Below are positions 21,807 to 33,275 of a stretch of 64,000 nt of DNA, piece by piece. A program made the translations under genes and the position numbers. This stretch comes from Thereva unica. Taxonomy: Eukaryota > Arthropoda > Insecta > Diptera > Therevidae. Under the pieces are notes generated by a model. That model saw nothing but the letters and a program-made list of their open reading frames with translations. It did no database searches and had not been told where the DNA came from. The stretch's first letter is position 1. Each line of letters opens with the position of its first letter. The DNA lies in contig OX465286.1 of assembly GCA_949987705.1 (NCBI GenBank), positions 21,961,676-22,025,675 of the forward strand. Direction: 5' to 3'.

Positions 21807-22246
21807 AGCCTGAACTACATTGAAAAGCAGTGCAGTGCAGCACCGCGCAGTTAAATTTAGACTTCTTGTAACAGAATGTGGCAACTCACAATAATTTCAC
21901 TGCCTTCCACTGCACTGCACTGCGCTGCCTTGTCTTAGGCTAATTTCTAAAAAACTGCTACGCACTGCATGCCAATTTCTAAAAAAACTTAATACATATA
22001 AAGTTGCCATTGCCATTGTTGATTGTTGTCAAAATGGATGACGAAAAATTGATAGAATTAGTGAGAAATAAAGACTTTCTTTACAACAAAAGTCAAAGGA
22101 CTACAAAAAAATTACAATAGACTGTAAATGAAGAGTCAATGTCAAAACACTGCTCATGCAATGTGATTTACCACGCGTTCTCCGATAAACCACTGCAACA
22201 TACTGCACAGTGCTGCACTGCACTGCTTTTCAATGTAGTTCAGGCT
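21807..22246. mobile_element. 440-bp Harbinger-like TIR element with a MADF gene remnant, TSD TCA
   Basis: The inverted ends read AGCCTGAACTACATTG and continue AAAAGCAGTGCAGTGCAGC. TCA is duplicated at 21804-21806 and 22247-22249. The other LTR gives the empty site CTCAGTACTCC. Subterminal CTGCA/GCAGTG words are frequent. It carries only the first codons of a MADF-type gene. Confidence 0.82.
22034..22120 (+). pseudogene. MADF-domain N-terminus, truncated (28 codons)
   Basis: The frame opens MDDEKLIELVRNKDFLYNKS and stops at TAG 22118-22120. (D/E)xxLIxLVxxxxxLYxxS is the start of a MADF DNA-binding domain. MADF or Myb proteins are the second gene of many animal Harbinger transposons, so this fragment suggests the parent of the 440-bp element. 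The rest of the domain is missing. Confidence 0.62.
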
Positions 22247-22405
22247 TCAGTACTCCGGCCAGGTCCACGTTCAATAAGGTTCTGATCTCCTTGATGCTTC
22301 CCTCGCGTCCTGCGAAGCCGATCGGGGTTGCCTGAAGTGCGCTCATTTAATAGGGTTGCTTGACGTGGGATAATTTAAACGGATTGCTGATTTTCAGCCT
22401 CCACA

Positions 22406-24030
22406 TACATACATACATGTGGGGCTAATATATAGTGTGTATAAATAGCCTAAAACATGCCCGCAAAAATACTGAATCTTCCAGTGAAAGTCCCATCCCA
22501 ATCGGATTAGCCGTTTCCGAGATTAGCCCGGACAGATAGACAGACATACAGACAGACAAAATTTTAAAAAAAGCGTGATTTTGTTTTAATTACGTGTAAA
22601 TAATAATATGAATTTAGAAAAACACAATTATTTTGAAATCACAGAGAAACACTCCAATTACATTTGTATAGATTATTGGGGCACCCACAAAGGTTCATGT
22701 TACCACCAGTCAGTCAAATGCACTTCGTCGAATGCATACATGGATTTGTATATATGCTTGCATGCATGAATAGTTCAGTAATTACAAGCCGTTGTTGGTT
22801 ATCTCTCTAATTCGATTTTAGTACTTCTTATTTTATACTATAGATATAGGGTGATGATGATGATTGTAATGATGATAATGATAATGGTGATATGGTTATG
22901 ATGATGATGATGATAGTGCATAGCCAATGGCGGTTGTTGTCTATAACAACAAAAATTAAAGAGTTCCCATTACGCTGGGGCTACTGCTGCTACTACTAGC
23001 ACACACCAAACTGTTTGTGAAAATTCCCTATAATAATAACAACAACAACAAACACTTTATTATTGCCGCCGGCACACACAGCACGATACATAAACCTATG
23101 ATGTTAAATTATTATATCTTAATTTTTTCTCTTTTACAATGTGTGTATGTTAAATATAGCTATAAAGCCTATGGCATGACGCCCGACCCTTAATCCTCTT
23201 CTGAATGAAAATATCTCTCGGTCGGTATTTAATAACAACGAGATACTATATCTGAATATAGAGAGTGTTACTAAATCAAGCATATATTTAATTACTGCTT
23301 GTGTTTAAGCCGTTTACCAAAATCGATTAAATGTTTCTGATAACAATTCCCTTGGCCGTGTGATAAATTAAGTAAGAGAAAGAGAGAGTAAAATTGACTA
23401 CAATGCAACAATGGAAAAAAGGCAAATGTGGAAGAATTATTAATTTAGTAATTAAATATAATTTTGCAAAGATTTGATTATTTTTCGTTTTTCGTCCTTT
23501 CTGACTGTTGCAGTCTCATTTTTACTTATCCTTCTCCGTCTCTCTCTTTCACTCTCCCTATGTATGTATCCATTAATAACAATAACTGCTTATCAGTAAT
23601 GTATGCAGGTTAATTTTTGATAAGATAGAGAAACTTCACTTATATATATGCCAATCAAATTTAAATAATAGCACCCTGATGAATAGACGGATCTTGGACG
23701 AGGACGTGTTCTTTGTGTAAGCAGAGAATTAATATTTTAGCAGTTTAAATAAAAAAGTTATGTGTGCGTGTAATCTGGCACAAAATGTCTAAAGTAAAAC
23801 ATAATTATTCTTCAGTATTCAGAAGGTCGGAGTTCATATTGAATTGATGTATGTAATAAAAGTATGCAAGAAGATAAATAAGAAAAAATGTTATCTATAT
23901 GGATAATTGGAATGGCACCAGTTCTTTTGGGAAATACGATATGCTCTTTTTGCAGAGATCTCAATAATCTTGATAAACTTGTCGATCTGCCGGGTATTTC
24001 CTTAACCATTTTCTTACCTCTCATTCAAAG
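22406..24030. other. Non-coding DNA with simple repeats
   Basis: It holds CATACATACAT next to the LTR, a CAGACAGACAGACAAAAT-like stretch near 22540, a GATGAT-rich run (22852-22918), AACAACAACA near 23038 and GAGAGAGAGT near 23380. No gene was found. Confidence 0.6.
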
Positions 24031-24039
24031 TGGCATTAT

Positions 24040-24170
24040 CACCAGGGGCTGCAACAATTGGGCAATCCGGGTCGGAGCTAAGATCTGTCGCAGATCTGCA
24101 GCAGAATCAATTGGTTGGTAACGGTTTCCACCCAAATGTCTCACGAGAGATTAAAGGAGCAGAACAATAT
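24040..24170 (+). mobile_element. RTE-type LINE 3' end fragment
   Basis: GGTCGGAGCTAAGATCTGTC and CACGAGAGATTAAAGGAG align with the last codons and 3' end of the RTE copy at 11.0 kb. It is short and mutated. Confidence 0.65.
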
Positions 24171-24179
24171 TCAGCGCGA

Positions 24180-24395
24180 CACAGTCCAAGTCGATCGACC
24201 GCTTGGTAATTCTGACCACTACTGCCTAGTTGCTAACTTCCTATATCAGTTTCCAGCTCCAACCAAACCAGTTAAGAGAACTGTCTAGCAATATGAAAAG
24301 GCCAACTGGCTGGGACTTACATACTCATTTTTCCCAGTCCACTGACTGGGACTTGTATTTCTGAAGCAAGAACCTCAACTTCGATCCATGTCACC
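24180..24395 (+). mobile_element. CR1/Jockey-like LINE endonuclease fragment
   Basis: The conceptual reading PLGNSDHYCLVANF, then KANWLGL, matches the endonuclease C-terminus of the copy at 28.5-29.2 kb (PLGYSDHQLIRAYF, KANWLGL). A stop follows KRTV. Confidence 0.65.
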
Positions 24396-24574
24396 AGGAT
24401 CATACAAGTACGAATGCATTTTGTTAATTCCCCATTTAATCAAATTTGTTAAGCCCATGCAGAACAGATGATTTAATCGGGTTTTGCATGAACGTAATAG
24501 AAGCTGCCTTCAGAGAAGAGAAAAGTTTTCCGAGTGAATGAATGATTCCGGTTAGTTCTTCATTTCTAATTCTT

Positions 24575-24640
24575 ATTCTATCGTGCCAGGGGATTTTTAA
24601 GATATGACGTAAGCATCTGTTGGTGGTACCTAAGTTATGT
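24575..24640 (-). mobile_element. Short RTE-type LINE fragment
   Basis: GGGGATTTTTAAGATATGAC and GCATCTGTTGGTGG resemble 11335-11375 of the RTE copy, which encodes INRCLRRILKIRW on the minus strand. Confidence 0.5.
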
Positions 24641-26500
24641 GCTCACCAATATGACCCAAACAGAGCACAAGTAGTGAACACTGCTCCAGGACAGACCATG
24701 CCTTGCCCTAGGCCAAATCATCCGCGAAGTTCCCCCTGCACTGCTCCATTTAGCAGAGTGAATTCGTCTGATCTACAGAGAGCGTACTCGATGAAATCAG
24801 AAACCTAATATGTTAACAATCGAATTGAAGAGATGAATGGCACTGCGTGAATGTATTACTAACGATGGGGTCCAGATACTGGACGAGCTTCGGTTTAAAT
24901 TATACTTCCCATGGTAATTCGGAGCTTTGCGATGGGTGGCAGAATAGATAGACAGTATGTTTAGGCGTTCATTCGCCCAGGTAAACAGTTGACATACATT
25001 CGCGGTATGAAGCAATTAATAAAAATCAGCAGAATTGCTCAACGCGAATGTCCGGTCAACAATTGCATCAAGTGTGAATGAACGACCTAAATATTACAAT
25101 CAACCAAAGCAACGACCGATGACACACCCGGAACAACCATCAACGTCCAGGAGTGTCGAGTGACCAAGGCTGTGGACGGCGATCACTCGCGAAAAAGAAG
25201 TTGCCTCGTGCGGAGAAATTGAAAGTAATTGAAACTAGTACCTATAATTGATATTGTTGAGAGTTTTGTTTTTGGAAGTTTATGTTTTTAATAAATGTTG
25301 TCGTGAGTAAATCTCGTGTTTGTTTTTGTTTTTGCTTGAACGACGCTTCCACCCCTTCTGAAGCTCCATAGCGCCGCCTCCCGCCCAACAGGATCTACAA
25401 AGCATTTTTGGTATCTAGTTCCTCCGGTGCTTTACTCTTCGTTACCCTAAGAAGGGGAGGGATCCCAATCTAGGGTTAAATCCTTAATCCTTAAGGCCAC
25501 AATAGCCGGGCTAAAGAGTACGGGCTCCAGTGACCCGGTTCGAAAACCCTTTTATAAAATAAGTCCAGTGCCCTGCACTCGTAATGAAGCCTAGAACGGC
25601 TCCAAAGTCGACATTCTGCCAAATGACAGAAAGTGCCAGGCGTACTTGCAACTGACTATCCGGAGACTCTCCTGACCACGCCACATTAAGTTGCCTCCTG
25701 GAGGCGATAGTCGAGAGTGCTCCACAAATCTCCAAATGCTTCTTCTACTGCCGATACAGGCGAAACTGTGTCCCCTGTGTGGTATATAACCCCCAAGGAA
25801 ATAAACTTTCTATATGAAGCTTGTCCAGATAAATTTTCATCATGTTCCCGCTTGAAAAATGGCTAATCTCGGACAACTTGGATTTGGCTCTAATCTAAGA
25901 GCCATGTGTCTACCGAAGAAGAATATGTGGCCTCGGTACAAGTGCAGGCAGACTTAACTCCTCCAGCGAGTATGACTGCCCTAGAGCAGCACTACTCAGG
26001 AGGAAAAGACTAGCCTGCCTTCCTCTTACGCAGTTCGACTCCAGAGACCAGGAGATGTAGGAGAACAAAGGCTTGCTACAGCATTGGCCTATCTTTCTGG
26101 AGATACCGCCATTGCCTGTCAGGCGACTTATGGAGGAGACTATGCTAGAATCAAGATTCAATTGGCTGCTAAGCAAACGCACATCATCTTGCGTAGGGAA
26201 ACACCAATACTAATTCTACGGGTAAACAGGTTTTAATTATGAAGAGGAGGCAGAAACCATAGTTTTTAAGGTGATTAGGCACGATGATTGACTTGTCTCT
26301 GGTCAGCAAATTCGTCAGTTCCAGAATACTGACATATAAACTCTGACTTGAGAGCTTCTGCAATATGGGTTAGTAATCAACGACGTACAGTAATAATCCC
26401 ATAATTATCATTTAAAAATCCTCTGAGAAACTGGTGATCAGCTGGTTAGTATTACGCCAACACTACTCCTACAAGTTGCTAAGTCGTATGATTTTAATAT
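24641..26500. other. Mostly unrecognised; possible old LINE remains
   Basis: Minus-strand frames at 25511-25735 and 25910-26182 have a LINE-like composition but no decisive motif. A poly-T-rich stretch with AATAAA near 25290 could be an old element end. Nothing here is firm. Confidence 0.4.
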
Positions 26501-26509
26501 TATATCGAT

Positions 26510-29480
26510 TGATATCGTTAAGAACTTCCTTCAATTATCAAACAGAAAGCAGCAGTATTATATCTCATATTCCTGGAGGGTGTCTGGAGGGTGTAGAAGA
26601 AAATGACGATGAACCTCATGTTTGAACTCTAAGGTGTTGTACGAGTTCGGAAATACTGACTGCGGGAGATTATTCCACAGTCGAGTTGTTCTATTCATAA
26701 ACGAACTTCTAAACCGTATTGTGCGTGAACGGGGGCTGTAGGGTATGGGGGTGAGCCGAGCGGGCTAGTCTTGTGTTGCGGGAAAAGTATTGCCGTGCAG
26801 GCAGGAGGTCCTGAATTTCGGTGGAACAGTCGCCATGGTAATAGCTATAAAGTATGGAGAGGGCTGCTACATTCCTACGGTGGCTTAAGGTGTCTATGGA
26901 GGCGCGAAAGGGGCCATCACCAATGAGTTTGAGGGCACGATTTTGCACCTTGTCGAGACAAGCCAAGGTGGTTTTTGAGGCGCCTGCCCAGACATACGAG
27001 TTGTATTCGAGCCGCGGCTGAATGTAGGATTGGTATATTGTAGCCAATGCGGATGGCTGGAGGAGGAACTTGCATCTCTTGAGAAATCCAAGGCATTGGG
27101 AGGCTTGTTTGGCGATTTGAAATATGTGATCATTCCATCCCAGATGCTCCGTTAAAGTTACCCCTACGATGTTGATAGTTGAGTCAGCCGTTAGATTCTC
27201 TTTATCCACTTAGATAGGAGGAAGGTCGGTACAATTTTTGTTGGAGATCAAACAGTACTTCGCTTTTGTGGCATTGAATTCGACGCGGTTCATTTCGCCC
27301 CATTGAAGAATCGTTTCGATATCCCGGTTGATCGAAGTGGACATCAGTTGACGGTGGTAAAGACAAGGTCTGGCACGTGCTTGTCATATATTGTCGAAGG
27401 AGTAAGAGAAATTCAGAGTGCCGTCATCAGCGAAGCAGTGAAGTGGGTTGGAGGGGATTGAGAGCAGATCATTAATGAAGATTAGAAAAAGTGTGCGTGA
27501 GAGAATTGACCCCTGGGGAACTCCGGCCGAAATGACATGTGGGTTGGATTCGACGCCGTCCAATACTACCTTGATTGAACGGCCTGAAAGAAAGCTCTCA
27601 ATCCAGTTCCTTAGAACTAAGTGAATACCAATAACTTGGAGTTTATTCAACAGAGCTGGGTGCCATACTCTGTCAAAAGCCTTTGATATATCTAGAGTAA
27701 CCAGACCAGACTCGCCAAAGCTGTGAATGCTTTGGTTGATACACTCAGTTAAACACACAAGCAGATCGCCAGTAGACCGTGTAGGTCTGAAGCCGTATTG
27801 CCTGTCGTGTATAATTTGGTTAGATTCTAGATATTTCATCAGCCTTCTATTGATTATTGTCTCCATGATTTTGGAGAGAACAGAAGTTATTGCTATTGGG
27901 CGGTAGTTCATGGGGTCGCTGGCTTCACCTTTTTTTGGGATTGGCTGAATATGAGCTAGTTTCCAAGAATCGGGATACACTCCGGAGAAGTAAGACGGGG
28001 CAAAAAGTTTGCGCAGAGGTTTAGCCAAAGGTGAGGCACATTTTTTAAGTATCGTAGGGGGGATTTTGTCGGGGCCAGTGGATTTATTGACACCTAAATA
28101 CCTCGCGAGTCCTGAAGTGAACTCCGTCCATTGAATGGGTGGTATTCTCGAGAGTGGGGGGTGACATAGCAGCATCGGGTAGAGAAGAATTTGCGGCGAA
28201 CAGAGAAGCTAATAGGTCGGCCTTGGGTTTGCTTTCTGTTATCACTTCCTTGTTCTGAATAAAAGGAGGTGTTGAGGAGGAAGTAAAATTCTTCTTGATG
28301 GCAGTTACCAAGGACCAGAAGTTTTTACTGCCTGTAGTGGAGTTAAGAATCTTACTTCTCAATCTATCATCAAATGATGATTAGACTTTCCTGATGATGG
28401 AATTACAGGAGTTTCGCAATTTGATGTACTCACGACGAAGTGGCTCATTAGGCGAACGTCTGTATGCTCTATATGCAACTTCTTTAGCTTTGATTAAACC
28501 TATTGAACCATTTGTTCGGCCTAGGCTTCACAGATTTGGTAGAGTGGGGGATAAACAAGCGCATACCGTATAATTTTGGGGACACAGAGGGCCGCATAGT
28601 TCGCATTGGCATTACGGAAACACAAATCCCAGTCAGTGGCTTGGAAGAATCGAATAAGACCCAACCAGTTGGCTTTCCCATAGTGCCACACAGTTCTTTT
28701 ATGAGCTGTGGTGGTTGTGGTCGAGGATGGATATGGGAAATAAGCCCTAATTAGTTGATGGTCCGAGTAGCCAAGGGGTGAGCTAACCTTGACGGAGTAC
28801 CGCGTCGGATGAGAAGTAAGAAACAGGTCAGAGATGGGCTCCTTGACCTGGAATATCAGGGACTCTCGTAGGACATTTAACAATTTGGTGCAAGTTGTTG
28901 AGGCTTGCAAAAAGCTCGGCGTCTTTGCCAGGAACACTGGTGCCATTTGAGTAATTTAGCCAATGTACATTGTGAACGTTGAAAGCACCCGCAACAATGA
29001 CTTCACTTTCCGGGTGGGAAAATAAAAATCCGGAAATCTGTTCGGAAATAGCATCGAAGGCTGAGGTGGTGGCCTCATTACTAATATTAGGACTTCTATA
29101 TAAAAAACTGAAAAATATGACGTGGCTATGGATAATTATTTTAATCCAAAGATGGTTAAAATCAGAGGACGTACTACTGTACACCTTCTGAAATGCCACG
29201 TCATTCCTAATAGAATGGCTAATCCCCTATGGGCGGAAAAGTTGTGCACTAAGTTATACCCTGTCACCTGAAATCGATCTAAATCAAGATCTGGTAACAC
29301 TTGGGTTTCACTCAGTGCGGAAATAGCAGGGGTATGGAGCAGTAATTCGCACGTAACGCCCAGGAAGTTCGTATTCAGTCCCCGAATGTTACAAAAATTG
29401 ATTATAAAATTATTGTCACATTGAGGACTGTTTTGCATGAGGTCCATGACCTCATTTGTAGCCGGCTGCACCGGCGATGC
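26510..29480 (-). mobile_element. CR1/Jockey-like LINE, longest copy, ORF2 broken by several frameshifts
   Basis: The minus strand runs from the endonuclease start (NFCNIRGLNTNF near 29410) through reverse transcriptase to FRSSFMNRTTRLWNNLPQS and a stop near 26565. The GC-rich patch at 29540-29620 and AT-rich DNA beyond may be its 5' region, but no ORF1 could be identified. The sister copy at 8.15-9.44 kb shares most of the transcriptase. Confidence 0.82.
26565..29480 (-). pseudogene. LINE ORF2: APE endonuclease plus reverse transcriptase
   Basis: Endonuclease blocks on the minus strand: ALSETQV (29.3 kb), VIVAGAFNVHNVHWLN (28.98 kb), CPTRVPD, then LDLFLTSHPTRYSV and SDHQLI (28.85 kb). The usual GDFN is GAFN here, so a metal-site Asp is lost. 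Reverse transcriptase (28175-27384): NKSTGPDKIPP, IPKKGEASDPMNYRPIAI, LDISKAFDRVWH, SAGVPQGSILS and FADD. The C-terminal part (27209-26709) has NIVGVTLTEHLGWNDH and continues to RTTRLWNNLP. Frame changes occur near 29150, 28830, 28370, 28100, 27390 and 27200. Inactive. Confidence 0.82.
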
Positions 29481-31320
29481 ATCAATCGGAGCTAACGGGA
29501 AAAGTCTTGTTGCAGTGTTATGCCTGCTAAAACAAGACGACTCCTATTAGCCGACCGATTAAGGCTGCAGCGCCGGAGCGGCCGGCAGGAAGCGCGGGAA
29601 GCGGGTGGAGGAGACTTACTTGTTGTCCGTCAGTCCTTCGGTTATTGTTGTTGCTGTTGGTGGCCTTCGCTTAGTTTTTTTTTGTTTTATTATTAATTTT
29701 TTATGTTATTGTTTGTTTTGTGATTTATGTTATTATTTTGGTGGTTGATTTATTTAGTTTTATTAAGTTTTTATGTGTTATATATTTTTGTGTTGTTTTT
29801 ATGGTTATATTTATTGTTGCGGTTTATTTTTTTTTTGCGGTATAATGGACTGGCGACAACACACGCCCGCACTTCACCAAGGCACAGTCCAGACTCCTCC
29901 TTGCTTTTCAAATCCTTATCTGCCCACCAATCTGACTGACAATATTTTCTGAGCTTGACTTCTCGATTCCACAACAAGAATTGTTTCGCGAGAAGAGCTT
30001 GTCAACCGCTTGCCCAACACCCGATTCCCAAATATTTCCCCTCGGGACATGGGTGACCTAATTATATTTCTTTAAACGTTACTAATCAAGAGTTGAAGAA
30101 GATGAATTAGTATCTTCCGGGTTGATTATCAATATTTGGGAGCACATAATCCTTCCTCGATTTTAATATCAGATTCCTTGACGAGTTCACAATTCCCTAC
30201 AACAGATTTCCCTCCCAACACATTCTGATCGTAAAAACCCTCTTCCAAGCTCTTACCGCCCTACCTCACGTTCAACGTATACTACTCCGATTATCAAATT
30301 CTATAAATCCATACGGATGTATATGTATATATATTAACATTGCGTAACATCGCAATATCGTGGTAATAAACGAATCCTTGATTATCCTTATGAAATATCG
30401 GACATACTTACTCGTAGTCATATCCTTTTTAACTTCGTTGCTGTATGACGACGTGATATGGTATTTATATTTGCGATGTTGGACTCTGTGAAGTGGAAGG
30501 GATAGTCATGGTATGTCAGGGGGAGCGGGGTGTTCAATAGATGTTTACTCGCTACGAATTTATAGCCAGCCCCCAGCTAACTAATCAGCCAGCCATCCAT
30601 CGAGCAACAACAAAATATACACCCCTGAAGTACCGGAATGATGATACGCACAAATGCGAAATTGAATAGGTTTCGACATTCCGTTTTGCATCCAGAAGAT
30701 GCTTGTAATATCTCGTGTTAATATTACATAATTTCCAGGATATGCTAAATGGAATCTCATATCTAGCTTATATGAACGCGGAAATGTTTCAACGGATATA
30801 TATGAGGGAGTATATTTTTTCTGGTGAAATACCGTCTAAAGTTTGTTTAATTTGAATGGGGGTGTGTAGCCCGTTCTCAAACCCCTGTATACAAACCAAT
30901 ACCCCACCGGACTTGCAAAAATAAAGAGTTTTAACAGTTCCGTTCATGATATGATATATTAAGTGAAAAAGGACAAGGATACTAGAGTTATATTTGTTAG
31001 GATACGGAAAGGGTTTGGTGTAATGGAAGATGGTTCGCTAAGAGTGGGGTAGACAAAACGAAAAGCAGAAAGTTACGATGTGTGCACCGGGGGGGGCAAC
31101 ACATTTCCATATTAACCCAACACCATTCCCTTATCTTATCATAAATAACGTAGGATTTTCACTTTAGGGATATTCAATGAATTATTGATATGCTATAAAT
31201 TACATAATTTGGCATTTGATAATATTCCTCTTGAGAAACCATTTTGTCTTTTTTTTGCATAAATCGATGGGGAAATTTCAGTTTAAAAAAAGAAAAAAAA
31301 AAGACCAACTTCATATTATC
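29481..31320. other. No recognised gene
   Basis: A GC-rich patch at 29540-29620, possibly the LINE 5' region, is followed by T-rich and then anonymous DNA. A poly-G run lies at 31089-31094. The frames 29727-29939 and 29771-29977 are composition-driven. Confidence 0.55.
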
Positions 31321-31321
31321 A

Positions 31322-31385
31322 TGTTGCGCTTCCTTTGCTTTACTAGGTAGTCTATAGTTGTTATCCCACCGCTGCCACCAAAAAA
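31322..31385 (+). repeat. Box shared with 32950-33012
   Basis: GTTGCGCTTCCTTTGCTTTAC, broken by two changes from the other copy, is followed by ATCCCACCGCTGCCACCA. The same order recurs downstream of the LTR-like promoter at 32.9 kb, so the two may be ends of one element family. Bases 31386-32880 hold nothing recognised. Confidence 0.6.
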
Positions 31386-32879
31386 TTTCTTATATATTTT
31401 GTCCTTTTATATTTTGTCTGATTACAACAAAGGACAAGGTGGTACTTTTCATAACCGGGGAAGTTTTGCTTGCAATTTGTTTGTTGTTTTAAATGTCGTT
31501 TTTGGTTTTTATAATTGTTTATTTTTATTTATCCTTTCATACTTATTTTCCTTTTGAAACTTGAACTTAAACCGGATCAAAAATCCGTTCAAATCTCTTA
31601 AAACTGATAACTAAACACTCGTGCCGCGAAGGCTTTTTGCTTAAGTGTGTGTAACTTAGACATATGGAATTTCATCGCTTTACGTGTTGTTCATTCCGTT
31701 GAGGGATTTTTTGAGTGCAATTTGACGTTAGAGATTTCTAGGTAAAGTTAATTCGAATTTGATATACAATTTTCTTTAAATATGCCCACTTGTTTGTTAT
31801 TGTGAGCATTTAAATTATTGAGAGCAAACTTGAGCTCATGTTCTTGACTGGGCAGTTCTCTTAGAATTCATGATCAATTTGTCATGTGGATATTGTCAAT
31901 TTATAACCCCGAATTATTTTAGTGAGAATTTTTGCCTTTTGTCATTAAATGTTTATGACTATGCTCATGATGTTATGCAGATGACTGTAGAGACCTTATC
32001 GAGACAATTTAGTGATGATTCAGTGGACGATTGTGGGTAAATGTAGTAGATGTTCAACCATGAACCTATCATCGAGCGCAAAAAAAGGCACACTGAACCC
32101 AATTTTAATACAACTGTTATCTTCATCATCAAAGCGAAAGGACAGTGCGCCAACCAGAAAAGCCACTTGCGATTACACTTCTACTTCGCATCGTTCAATT
32201 TCCAGTTTAAATTATTTTACTAAATCGCATTAGTTTTATCATAAAGTATTATTTGTGCAAAACTTTCAATATTTCTGACAAGTAAGTAAAACGTTTATTT
32301 ATACTCTCAACTCTTAGTTCATAATTAGCTCCATTGGCTCTCGAGCAGTGATAATCTTCTTAGTTTTCAGTAAAGTTCTAGAACTCTCTTCTTTAAAACA
32401 CAAGGAGTAAACAGAAGTAATAATCCTACACAAAACATAATACATCAAAAGAAACACCGGCCTCAAATTCCTTCAAACTAAGAGCACTGTACCAGATTAG
32501 GTGTTTAAAGTGAAGGCCAGCAGGAAGCAGGTGCAAGAGACAATCAAAGGCTTTCGTAGGGCATGTTATCATGGCCACTGTTGCCTCTATTGGTGCCGTC
32601 CTGATCCGGAATGGCCATTACACCAGCGAACCCTACGTGAGAGCTGGGAGTACCACGGCTGTGCACATCCACAGGACCATGTCCCGCTTAAGATCCCATC
32701 TCTTGCCGAACATCTTTTTACAGGTGTAGAAGGCTATGCAGTCTTGTGTATCATGCGAATAAGCGACCTTTTCCTCTTATATTTCGGAAAAAGCTCGCTA
32801 CCCAATTCCTTGGCTACATAAGTAACTCTTTCTATCTCTCTCCAGATTGAAGTAGTAAGATCTAGTAATTGGATAAGGG

Positions 32880-33017
32880 AGGAGCTTGAATATATAAATG
32901 CAGAACCCAGCGACATTTAGAGTCAGTTTTGATAATAAAAACGGTGTTCTAAGTTGCGCTTTTCTTTGCTTTACAAGGTACGCTATTGTTGTCATCCCAC
33001 CGCTGCCACCAAAAAAA
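32880..33017 (+). promoter_or_regulatory. LTR-like promoter: TATA box, TCAGT initiator, early AATAAA
   Basis: TATAAAT at 32893 lies 32 bp before the A of TCAGTT (32923-32928), the arthropod initiator. AATAAA follows at 32934. The shared TTGCGCTTTTCTTTGCTTTAC-like box and CCACCGCTGCCACCA end the segment. TATA, Inr and poly(A) signal packed within 50 bp is typical of insect LTRs. No partner LTR or coding region is attached, so it may be a solo or degenerate LTR. Confidence 0.4.
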
Positions 33018-33275
33018 ACGATGCAACTGCTCTAAGCGGAGATTTAATTACGAACAAGAAGCAATAGATAAGGGTGGGAGATATTAAACTGCAAGTGAAC
33101 TTTAAGAATTGTGTTTGTAATCATTAAGTGTTTACTAAAAAATTTTAAAAATTGTATTCCTTAATTAATCTTACGAATTCATGAAACTGTAAAAACGTAA
33201 CAATAGCAACATATAATATCACTTTTGTGTTCAAGGTTAAAGATTCATCAATATAATGCCAGGAAATTGCATATA

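Larger units (their letters stand above)
13350..22405 (-). mobile_element. Ty3/gypsy LTR retrotransposon, full-length but dead, with four nested insertions
   Basis: Two related LTRs (TG...CA ends) bound gag and pol remnants on the minus strand. The likely target duplication is TACA, read just left of 13350 and at 22406-22409, although both flanks are CATA-rich. Domain order on the minus strand is gag with zinc knuckle, protease, reverse transcriptase, RNase H and integrase, which is the Ty3/gypsy order. Removing the insertions at 13896-15692, 16063-17878, 18001-18513 and 21807-22246 gives about 5.1 kb, a normal size. All frames are broken. No envelope-like frame was seen. Confidence 0.88.
21708..22405 (-). 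repeat. Gypsy 5' LTR, split by a 440-bp element
   Basis: It matches the 3' LTR from TGTGGGATTTTAAC to CAGCCTCCACA, once the 440-bp insert and its TCA duplication are subtracted and the 40-bp deletion after CAGTACTCC is allowed for. The outer flank is a TACATACATACATG repeat. Confidence 0.85.

Noticed and set aside
25511..26182. I-type LINE RNase H remnant on the minus strand
   Set aside because: The composition is suggestive but no catalytic or structural motif could be placed.
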